In this document: piece after piece, positions 1 to 5,766 of the stretch
How the letters are laid out: each line of letters begins with the position of its first letter
How positions within the stretch are numbered: position 1 is the stretch's first letter
Origin: DAOTVC01 sp034437215
GTDB lineage: Bacteria > Chloroflexota > Anaerolineae > B4-G1 > SLSP01
Length of the DNA stretch: 9,965 bases
Direction of reading: 5' to 3'
Assembly: GCA_034437215.1 (NCBI GenBank)
Contig: DAOTVC010000061.1
Location: 1 to 9,965, forward strand
The notes under the pieces: generated by a model
Database searches by the model: none
Seen by the model: the letters and a program-made list of their open reading frames with translations, nothing else
What the model was told of the DNA's origin: nothing
Program-made: the position numbers and the translations under genes

Positions 1-1736
1 CGCATCGCCCGCAGCGAGTAGGTCAGCGGGTAGACGTAGGCCAGCGGCTGGAGCCAGGCGGGGAGCACGGCGATGGGGTAGTAGACGCCTCCCAGGAGGG
101 TGGAGGCCCCACCGATGAGGAAGTTGAGGGGATTCCCCCGCTTGAAGGCCATGATGAAGGAGGCGGAGAGGACGCCGATGCCGCTCAGGCTGGTGATGGT
201 CAGCAGCAGGACGGCGAGGCCCGCCAGGACGTTGGCCCCCTCGAGGCGCACGCCGAAGAGGAACATGCCGATCAGGAGGTAGAGGACCACGCGCAGGGAG
301 GTGAAGGCGAAGTTCCAGAGGCTGGAGGCGAAGAGGATGGTCGGGAGGCGGGTGGGCGTCGCCAGCATCGCCTCCAGGGTGCCCATCGATTGGGCCGCCT
401 GGATGGTGCCGGCGAAGGAGTAGAGGGCCACGCTCTGGTAACCGGCGAAGGCGATGCCGATGAGGACGAAGGGGAAGTAGTCACTCCCGTACGCGCTCAG
501 GTAGGGGCTCGCCTGGGGACCGAAGACCTGCGCCATGAAGTAGAAGCTGGCGACGGAGAAGATCATGCCCAGGAACTGCAGGACGAAGGAGAGGCGGTAG
601 CGCATCTGCATCCGCAGATCCCGCTTGAGGAAGAGGAGCGCCTTCTGGAGCGTCTGGGAGCCGGAGAGCTGCCGGGCCTCGTTCCCCTCGTCGGATGGAC
701 GCAGCGGCGCGGGGCGGGGCGCGCTCTGGGGCTCGGCCCCATTCTCCGCGGGGAGGCCGGCGAAGAGGGCGTCCCAGGAGACCGACTGGAAGGCGAACTC
801 CCGGACGCTGCCGCCCGCCTCCTCGATGGTTTGAATGACCCGGAGGAGATCGCGCTTGCGCTCCCGCAGCCGCAGATCGATCCGGCTCTCGTCGAGGTCG
901 CCGGGGGCCTGCTCGTCGAGCTCGAGGACGCCCTCGAGGGCGCGGAGGCGGTCGGCGATCTGCGGCGTGAAGCCGCGGAGGGTGAGGCGGCAGCTCTCCT
1001 GGGAGCGGATGAAGCTGCGCAGCGCCTCGGGGGAGGCGGCGAGGCGCAGCCGGCCCTCCACCATCACGCCCACGCGGTCGCAGAGGCTCACCGCCTCGTC
1101 GAGATCGTGGGTCACCAGGAAGATGGTGCGCCGCTCCCGGTGCGCCAGCCCGTAGAGGGTCTCGCGAAAGCGGAGGGCGGCGAGGGGATCGAGGGAGGCG
1201 GTGGGCTCGTCGAGGAAGAGGAGGGTGGGGTGGTTGAGGAGGGCGCGGGCCAGCGCCAGGCGGTGCTTCATGCCCGTCGAGCAGGTGTCGTAGCGCTTAT
1301 CGAGGAAGTCGCCCAGGTCGAGCAGGGGCGTCAGCCCGGCGATGCGCGCCTCCGTCTGCCGCGGGGCAAGGTCATGGAGCCCGGCGTAGAAGCGCAGATT
1401 CTCCCGGCAGGAGAGGCGGGGGTAGAAGCTGCGCTCGTTGCAGGTCATCAGCCCCAGGGTGGCCTTGATGGCGTTTTCGTCCTCGAGGGGGTGCCCCTCG
1501 ATCCACGCCGTGCCCGACGTGGGGAGGACGAGGGTGGCGAGGAGCTTCACGAGCGTCGTCTTGCCCGCGCCGTTGGGTCCGACGAGGCCGAAGATCTCGC
1601 CGCGGGACACGCGGAAGCTGACGTCGTCCACCGCCAGGGGACCCTGTGCCGGGGTGCGGAACGGGGCCAGCTCGCGGAGGCGGCGCTGCTCCGGAAAGCG
1701 CTTCGTCAGGTGTTGGGCATCGATCGCAGAACTCAA
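1..1736 (-). CDS. ABC exporter, ATPase fused to ABC-2 type permease (partial, C-terminus off the left edge)
   Basis: Reading the minus strand from TTG at 1736 gives 578 codons without a stop, running out of the window. Residues 1-240 are an ABC ATPase: Walker A GPNGAGKTT (53-61), signature CSTGMKHRL (152-160), Walker B LLFLDEPT (172-179), H-loop H210. The usual Q-loop glutamine is not obvious; that stretch reads MTCNERSFYPRL, a form I associate with ABC-2 exporter ATPases. Residues 248-325 form a regulatory C-terminal domain, 329-360 a Pro/Glu-rich linker. From about 383 there are at least four or five hydrophobic segments, ending in GGVYYPIAVLPAWLQPL, typical of ABC-2 permeases. ATPase and permease are usually separate genes, so this is a fusion that probably dimerises to make a full exporter. 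The cargo cannot be told. No ATG or GTG lies in frame upstream before the stop; the TTG has a good ribosome site and sits 32 nt from a predicted transcription start. It is transcribed away from the operon at 2287. Confidence 0.9.
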   Translation of the reverse strand, partial: MSSAIDAQHLTKRFPEQRRLRELAPFRTPAQGPLAVDDVSFRVSRGEIFGLVGPNGAGKTTLVKLLATLVLPTSGTAWIEGHPLEDENAIKATLGLMTCNERSFYPRLSCRENLRFYAGLHDLAPRQTEARIAGLTPLLDLGDFLDKRYDTCSTGMKHRLALARALLNHPTLLFLDEPTASLDPLAALRFRETLYGLAHRERRTIFLVTHDLDEAVSLCDRVGVMVEGRLRLAASPEALRSFIRSQESCRLTLRGFTPQIADRLRALEGVLELDEQAPGDLDESRIDLRLRERKRDLLRVIQTIEEAGGSVREFAFQSVSWDALFAGLPAENGAEPQSAPRPAPLRPSDEGNEARQLSGSQTLQKALLFLKRDLRMQMRYRLSFVLQFLGMIFSVASFYFMAQVFGPQASPYLSAYGSDYFPFVLIGIAFAGYQSVALYSFAGTIQAAQSMGTLEAMLATPTRLPTILFASSLWNFAFTSLRVVLYLLIGMFLFGVRLEGANVLAGLAVLLLTITSLSGIGVLSASFIMAFKRGNPLNFLIGGASTLLGGVYYPIAVLPAWLQPLAYVYPLTYSLRAM

Positions 1737-1743
1737 GGTCCGG

Positions 1744-1752
1744 CTCTCCCTT
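1744..1752 (-). promoter_or_regulatory. Ribosome binding site deciding the TTG start of the ABC exporter
   Basis: On the minus strand AAGGGAGAG lies 7 nt before TTG (1736-1734). This supports the TTG over another in-frame TTG further upstream, which lies next to the predicted -35 box and so would not be in the transcript. Confidence 0.7.
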
Positions 1753-1774
1753 AGGTGGCTAGAATCAGCTCTCC

Positions 1775-1802
1775 ATCTTAGCGGGATCGCCCCAGCCGTC
1801 AA
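1775..1802 (-). promoter_or_regulatory. Sigma-70-type promoter of the ABC exporter
   Basis: On the minus strand TTGACG (1802-1797) and TAAGAT (1780-1775) are separated by 16 nt. Both hexamers are close to the TTGACA/TATAAT consensus. The predicted start near 1768 gives a leader of about 32 nt, which holds the ribosome site and the TTG start. Confidence 0.65.
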
Positions 1803-1853
1803 GGAGCCGCTTGCACCGCCTTCAACCTACCTAACCTTATTGAAGATTAAAAC

Positions 1854-2016
1854 TGACTCCCCTGAAAGAACTCTATTTCACCACGGAGGACACAGAGAAC
1901 ACTGAGAAAATCATATAGGTTATTATTAAAGTTAAACCGAAAGTTACATTTTATAAAGTTCGACATCCAAAACCTCCGTGATCTCCGTGGTAAGAGATCT
2001 TTTTTCAGGGGAGTCA
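1854..2016. repeat. 163-bp inverted-repeat element (MITE- or REP-like) in the divergent intergenic region
   Basis: The ends are perfect 14-bp inverted repeats: TGACTCCCCTGAAA at 1854-1867 and its complement at 2003-2016. With one mismatch the match extends to 16 of 17. A second nested inverted repeat, ACCACGGAG at 1880-1888 and CTCCGTGGT at 1983-1991, lies almost the same distance inside each end, so the whole unit can fold into one long hairpin. The interior (about 1906-1970) is AT-rich, unlike the surrounding DNA. The motif 'ACCACGGAGGACACAGAGAA' is of a kind I recall as a dispersed intergenic repeat in many unrelated bacteria. No coding capacity is credible. The element lies between the two divergent promoters. 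Confidence 0.75.
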
Positions 2017-2032
2017 TATCTAATTTAAAAAT

Positions 2033-2060
2033 CTTGGCGGCCTTTGCGCCTTTGCGGTGA
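2033..2060 (-). repeat. Short 'CCGCAAAGGCGCAAAGG'-type intergenic repeat
   Basis: On the minus strand the sequence reads CACCGCAAAGGCGCAAAGG followed by a related CCGCCAAG, a run of GCAAAGG units. This matches from memory a widespread intergenic repeat often found beside 'ACCACGGAG' repeats, which produces spurious peptides of the type RKGAKAAK. It lies just outside the right end of the 163-bp inverted repeat and may be part of the same mobile or structural unit. Confidence 0.5.
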
Positions 2061-2113
2061 ATCTGCCCTTTTTTCAGCGGAACCAAACTTAAATACAACC
2101 ATAAAAGATACTA

Positions 2114-2142
2114 TTGAATTTTGGATAGGATGCGGGTATACT
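2114..2142 (+). promoter_or_regulatory. Candidate sigma-70-type promoter of the carrier/ligase/aminomutase operon
   Basis: TTGAAT (2114-2119) and TATACT (2137-2142) are separated by exactly 17 nt. Transcription would begin near 2149 and leave a leader of about 138 nt. This start would cut off the GGTG at 2145-2148 and the GATGC at 2129-2133 that the riboswitch reading needs, so the two interpretations partly conflict. Confidence 0.45.
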
Positions 2143-2245
2143 TAGGTGATAGGACCGCTGCCCCCGCGACTGCAGCCACAACTGTCCGGAGGCTTCAAAG
2201 GTTGGTTTGCCGGTCCGGAGACGCTCTATCCGGCATCTCCCGGAT
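2129..2245 (+). promoter_or_regulatory. Structured leader, candidate cobalamin-type riboswitch
   Basis: In order along the strand: GGTGATAGGACC (2145-2156) like the P6 hairpin GGUGnnAnnCC; GCTGCCCCCGCGACTG (2157-2172) matching 15 of 16 of the remembered family consensus GCuGcCCCCGCaACUG; GCCAC (2175-2179) and GGAGGC (2188-2193), a shortened echo of GCCACU...GGGAAGGC; GTCCGGAGAC (2213-2222), an exact fit to the core of the 'B12 box' (GYCMGGAGAC). A perfect 6-bp hairpin, ATCCGG/CCGGAT (2228-2233 and 2240-2245), follows where helix P13 should be. The GCATC at its loop (2233-2237) complements GATGC at 2129-2133, as in the L5-L13 kissing contact. Against it: the peripheral part is very short, the upstream GGGAA is missing and no clear P5 stem is seen. 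The alternative is an unrelated structured leader. Confidence 0.42.
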
Positions 2246-2283
2246 CGACAACACTACACGGCCTCACATGAGACCTCGGAGAT
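2235..2283 (+). promoter_or_regulatory. Possible ribosome-site sequestering pair before the carrier gene
   Basis: ATCTCC at 2235-2240, in the loop and 3' edge of the hairpin at 2228-2245, is the exact complement of GGAGAT at 2278-2283, which holds the Shine-Dalgarno sequence of the gene starting at 2287. Pairing would hide the ribosome site. The overlap of this stretch with GCATC makes a two-state switch conceivable. This is inference from complementarity only. Confidence 0.35.
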
Positions 2284-2286
2284 TCG

Positions 2287-3627
2287 ATGAAGAAGATATC
2301 CAACCAAAAGGTTAAGGTCCGCCCCGAGGAACGCGGCCTCGTCCTCGTCCTGGGTTTCATCCTGCTTACCAGCGCCGTCGCTGGGGAGATCTCGAGCATC
2401 GTCTCCGTCAGCAACTTCCTGGAGACGAGCGGCGTCAACGGCATACTCGTCGTCTGGCTCGTCGACATGGTCATCATGCTCCTGATGACGGGCCTCCAGT
2501 CCCTCTTCATCGACCGCTTCGCGCGTATCTCCATCATGCGAACGATGACCCTGGGGCTCGTCGCGGCCTTCCTCATCCTTCGCATTCTCTTCACCTTCGG
2601 CGCGGCGCCCGCGGTCACCTACGGCTTCCTCTACCTCCTCTCCACCCAGCAGCTGCTCATCTTCCCCATCTTCTTCTGGATCCTGGCGAACGACCTCTTC
2701 GACATGTCGCAGACCAAGCGGCTCTTTCCCCTCATCGCGGGGACCGGCTTCCTGGGCAGCCTACTGGGGATCGGTTTCAGCTCCATCCAGCCGACCCTCT
2801 TCGCCCGGGCCGGGGTGCCCGATACGGAGGTCTTCACCTTCAACGTTCTCCTCTACCTGCTGATCTACCTGGTCCTCCAGGTCGGCTTCAACAAGGTGAA
2901 GCTGCGCGAGACGGTGCAGAAGACGGAGACGGTCAAAGAGACGCTCATGGAGGGCTGGGACTTCGTGCGTGAGGTGGAGTCCTTTCGCTACCTCATGTTC
3001 GCCCTCGCGGCCCTCGCCATCTGCGACGTCATCCTGGAGTTCCGCTTCCTCTCGGTCTCGGAGGCGGCCTTTGCCACCTCCGTCGCCTACCAGCGCTTCT
3101 ACAGCTTCTATCGCCTCGGCTTCACCCTCCTGGCCTTCGCCGTACAGGCCTTCGTGACGGGGGCCGTCGTCAACAAGGTGGGGCTGAAGCAGGTCTTCCT
3201 CGTCTACCCCATCGCGGCCCTCACGGGGCTGGTCGGGACCCTGGCCGTGCCCGGCATTGCCGTGAGCGTGGCGGCCCTCCTCCTGGAGAAGCTCTCCGTC
3301 TACGCCGTGGACGAGCCGGCCCGCAAGTCCTTTCAGGCGCTGGTGCCCGAGGAGCGGCGGGGACGGGTCAGTATCTTTATGGACAGCTATCTCTACGCCG
3401 GTGGCAGCATCGTCGGCGTTTTACTGGTGCTCATCATCGTGGGGGTGGGGAACTGGCTTGCGACACCCTACGCCTCCTATGTCTACCTCGGCATCGGCGT
3501 GCTCGCGGCTCTCTTCGCCCTCTGGTCCATCTTCCAGATGCGCAGGGTCTACGACAAGAGCCTCTTCAACTGGCGTCTGAAGCGCCGCCAGCGGCGCTCC
3601 AGTGTCCTGGATGGTCTGGACTTCTGA
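2287..3627 (+). CDS. NTT/MFS-like integral membrane carrier (ATP/ADP translocase-like fold), substrate unknown
   Basis: A 446-residue, very hydrophobic protein with about 12 membrane segments (roughly 16-34, 53-75, 84-106, 111-135, 147-165, 183-201, 236-252, 275-297, 302-320, 325-345, 370-388, 396-416). There is a charged central loop near 203-232 and a basic C-terminal tail (427-439). The stretches FFWILANDLFDMSQ (129-142) and KRLFPLIAGTGFLGSLLG (144-161) resemble the nucleotide transporter (NTT) branch of the major facilitator fold, where similar 'AND...KRLFPLI' segments occur; bacterial members of this group often have no known substrate. It is a little shorter than classical NTT proteins (about 500 residues), and transport of nucleotides is not established. 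GGAG at 2278-2281 precedes the ATG by 5 nt. It is first in a four-gene operon; its stop overlaps the next start by one base. A metabolite carrier for the neighbouring enzymes is a reasonable guess. Confidence 0.85.
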   Translation: MKKISNQKVKVRPEERGLVLVLGFILLTSAVAGEISSIVSVSNFLETSGVNGILVVWLVDMVIMLLMTGLQSLFIDRFARISIMRTMTLGLVAAFLILRILFTFGAAPAVTYGFLYLLSTQQLLIFPIFFWILANDLFDMSQTKRLFPLIAGTGFLGSLLGIGFSSIQPTLFARAGVPDTEVFTFNVLLYLLIYLVLQVGFNKVKLRETVQKTETVKETLMEGWDFVREVESFRYLMFALAALAICDVILEFRFLSVSEAAFATSVAYQRFYSFYRLGFTLLAFAVQAFVTGAVVNKVGLKQVFLVYPIAALTGLVGTLAVPGIAVSVAALLLEKLSVYAVDEPARKSFQALVPEERRGRVSIFMDSYLYAGGSIVGVLLVLIIVGVGNWLATPYASYVYLGIGVLAALFALWSIFQMRRVYDKSLFNWRLKRRQRRSSVLDGLDF

Positions 3628-4643
3628 TGAAGATCGGACTGACCTTCGACCTGGCAGAGGAGCAGCAACCCGGGCCGGGCGCCCCTCCCGATGCCTGTGC
3701 CGAATTCGACACGGAGGAGAGCATCGGCTACCTCGAGGGCGCCATTGCCGGTCTCGGATATGAGGTCCGGCGCATCGGCAACCTCCAGGCGCTCCTTCAC
3801 TTCCTTCTGCAGGGCGAGAGCGTGGATCTCGTCTTCAACATGGCGGAGGGCAGCCGGGGACGCTCCCGCGAGGCCCAGGTCCCGGCCCTGCTGGAGGCTC
3901 ACGGCATCCCCTATACCGGCTCGGATCCCCTGACGCTGGCCCTCTGCCTAGACAAGGCCATGGCGAAGCGGGTCTGGCAGCGGGCAGGGCTGCCCACGCC
4001 CGACTTCGCCGTCGTTCCCGAGGCGGGTGCGCTAGGGGATGCGGATCTGCCTCCCTTCCCTCTCTTCGTCAAGCCGCTGCACGAGGGCACCTCGAAGGGG
4101 ATCGATCCCGGTTCTGTCGTGCACTCGGCGGAGGTGCTGGGCGAGCGGGTGGCGTGGATCGTGGAGACCTATCGCCAGCCGGCGCTCGTCGAGGCCTTTC
4201 TGCCCGGGCGGGAGTTCTCGGTGGGGATTCTGGGGAGCGGAACGGGAGCCCGCGTGATCGGGGTCACCGAGATCAGGGTCGACTCTGTGAAGGGCATCGT
4301 GGACTTCCGGGAGAAGCAGAGCTGGGACGGCTTAGGCGAGGGCGTCTTCGTCCCCCTCGCTGAGGGCTCCCTGAGGCAGCGCCTCGCCGATCTGGCGCTG
4401 CGGGCGTACAGAGTGCTGGAGTGCCGGGATCTGGGGCGCGTCGATCTGCGCCTCGACGCGCAGGGCGAACCCGCGCTGCTGGAACTCAACCCCATCGTGG
4501 GCCTGCACCCGCTGGGCAGCGTGATGCCCATTCTGGCGCGCCAGGCCGGTATGAGCTTTGACGCTCTCGTCGCCAGCATTATCGATCAGGCGCTCTGCCG
4601 CTCGAACAACGCAGGCAATGGAGGAGGGCACTATGAAACCTAA
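3627..4643 (+). CDS. ATP-grasp ligase of the D-alanine--D-alanine ligase type
   Basis: A 338-residue protein with the three-part ATP-grasp layout. An N-terminal pre-ATP domain (1-100) contains VDLVFNMAEG (66-75) and GIPYTGSDPLTLALCLDK (93-110). The nucleotide-binding parts include FPLFVKPLHEGTSKGI (144-159), VEAFLPGREFSVGILG (188-203) and GRVDLRLD (270-277). The metal-binding end is LLELNPIVGLHPLGSVMP (284-301), with D273, E286 and N288 as likely Mg ligands. In true Ddl enzymes the last motif reads NTxPGMTxxS; here PGMT is replaced by IVGLHP, a form seen in Ddl-like proteins that need not make D-Ala-D-Ala. The expected chemistry is acyl-phosphate formation followed by amide bond formation in the cytosol. 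Translation is coupled to both neighbours (1-nt overlap upstream, 11-nt overlap downstream). Placement next to an amino acid aminomutase suggests that a beta-amino acid could be one substrate. A housekeeping Ddl is less likely because no cell-wall genes are nearby. Confidence 0.85.
   Translation: MKIGLTFDLAEEQQPGPGAPPDACAEFDTEESIGYLEGAIAGLGYEVRRIGNLQALLHFLLQGESVDLVFNMAEGSRGRSREAQVPALLEAHGIPYTGSDPLTLALCLDKAMAKRVWQRAGLPTPDFAVVPEAGALGDADLPPFPLFVKPLHEGTSKGIDPGSVVHSAEVLGERVAWIVETYRQPALVEAFLPGREFSVGILGSGTGARVIGVTEIRVDSVKGIVDFREKQSWDGLGEGVFVPLAEGSLRQRLADLALRAYRVLECRDLGRVDLRLDAQGEPALLELNPIVGLHPLGSVMPILARQAGMSFDALVASIIDQALCRSNNAGNGGGHYET
4620..4628 (+). promoter_or_regulatory. Strong ribosome binding site inside the ATP-grasp gene
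   Basis: GGAGGAGGG lies 4 nt before ATG 4633, within the last codons of the upstream ligase gene. It fixes the aminomutase start at 4633 rather than at ATG 4558 and points to translational coupling. Confidence 0.75.
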
Positions 4644-5751
4644 CCTTATCTGGAACGACTGGCGCTCCCAATTGCGACACCGCATCACGACCCTCGAGGA
4701 GCTGCATGAGTGGATCGAGGTGACGTCCGAGGAGGAGGCAGCCATCGAGGCCTCCAGTGAGAGATACCGGTGGAGCATCACCCCCTACTACGCCTCCCTC
4801 ATGGACCCTCACGATTCGACTTGTCCCATCCGGCAGCTGGCGGTCCCCCGCCTCGAGGAGTTCCGGGCTTACCCTGGAGCGACGGTGGACCCCGTGGGGG
4901 ACACCGTCTATCGGAGGACGAACCGGGTGGTCCACAAATACCCCGATCGCGCCATCCTGCTGGTGACAGGGCTCTGCCCCGTCTACTGCCGCCACTGCAC
5001 CCGCAAGTACCACACAGCCGATCTCAGCGGCACCTACTTTGGGGAGGGAGAGGGGGCTTCCTGGGAGCCCGACTTCGAGTACATCGAGGGCCATCCCGAG
5101 CTGCGCGATATCCTCTTGACCGGGGGAGACCCCCTCATCTACTCCGACGAGCGGCTGGAGTCCATCCTCGCCCGGCTGCGCGCCATCCCCCACGTGGAGA
5201 TCCTCCGCATCGGAAGCCGCGCGCCCGTGGTCCTCCCCCAACGGATTACCGAGGCACTGGTGGAGATGCTGGAGCGGTACCATCCCCTCTGGTTCAACAC
5301 CCACTTCAACCATCCTAAGGAGATCACGCAGGAGGCCGCCGAGGCCTGCGATCGTCTGCTCCGCCACGGAATTGTCGTCCAGAACCAGAGCGTGCTCCTG
5401 AAGGGGATCAACGACGATCTGCAGACGATGCGACGGCTACTGTCGGAGCTGCTGAAGATCCGGGTGCGCCCCTACTACCTCTACCACTGTGACAACGCCA
5501 TCGGCATCTCCCACTTCGTCACGACCCTGGAGGAGGGCCGGGCGCTGATGCGCGATCTCCAGGGCTTCTTCACCGGCTTCGGCGTTCCCCAGTACGTTCT
5601 GACCACACCCTTAGGCAAGATCTCCCTCTGCGAGGAGAGTCTACACCAAGACGACGAGGGCTACTGGGTCGAGAACTACCAGGGGAAGAGTCTGCGCGTC
5701 GACGAACTGTTGCCCTTTTCAGGCGCGGCGAGCTCTTCCTCCCCCCATTGA
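4633..5751 (+). CDS. KamA-family radical SAM/PLP amino acid 2,3-aminomutase
   Basis: A 372-residue enzyme expected to carry a [4Fe-4S] cluster, SAM and PLP and to move an amino group between C2 and C3 of an amino acid. The cluster motif CPVYCRHC is at C115, C119 and C122. R124 matches the carboxylate-binding R134 of Clostridium lysine 2,3-aminomutase. TGGDPL (163-168) is the SAM-binding segment. In YYLYHCDNAIGISHF, D287 matches D293. In PQYVLTTPLGKI, K329 is the probable PLP lysine (K337). T324 stands where D330, the second lysine-side-chain contact, should be, and PGGGGK is shortened to PLGK. The protein is shorter than clostridial LAM (416 residues). The ATG at 4633 is chosen because GGAGGAGGG (4620-4628) directly precedes it and the 25 residues readable upstream do not resemble the family. 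It overlaps the ATP-grasp gene by 11 nt. The substrate could be lysine, glutamate or another amino acid. No beta-lysine acetyltransferase (ablB) is seen, which argues against the osmolyte pathway. Confidence 0.9.
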   Translation: MKPNLIWNDWRSQLRHRITTLEELHEWIEVTSEEEAAIEASSERYRWSITPYYASLMDPHDSTCPIRQLAVPRLEEFRAYPGATVDPVGDTVYRRTNRVVHKYPDRAILLVTGLCPVYCRHCTRKYHTADLSGTYFGEGEGASWEPDFEYIEGHPELRDILLTGGDPLIYSDERLESILARLRAIPHVEILRIGSRAPVVLPQRITEALVEMLERYHPLWFNTHFNHPKEITQEAAEACDRLLRHGIVVQNQSVLLKGINDDLQTMRRLLSELLKIRVRPYYLYHCDNAIGISHFVTTLEEGRALMRDLQGFFTGFGVPQYVLTTPLGKISLCEESLHQDDEGYWVENYQGKSLRVDELLPFSGAASSSSPH

Positions 5752-5766
5752 AGGAGTAAACGAACA

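Noticed and set aside
390..1754. 454-codon plus-strand open frame
   Set aside because: Antisense shadow of the ABC exporter. Its low-complexity Gly/Glu/Ala/Leu product has no recognisable domain, whereas the minus strand shows full ABC motifs.
1847..2098. 83-codon minus-strand open frame
   Set aside because: It is the translation of the inverted-repeat element and the GCAAAGG repeat (RKGAKAAK-type peptide), a known type of spurious protein.
4558..4632. Upstream ATG start for the aminomutase
   Set aside because: It would overlap the ligase gene by more than 80 nt, lacks a good ribosome site and adds residues unlike the family. The ATG at 4633 has a strong GGAGGAGGG.
4579..5367. 262-codon minus-strand open frame
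   Set aside because: Antisense to the radical SAM gene, with no domain signal.
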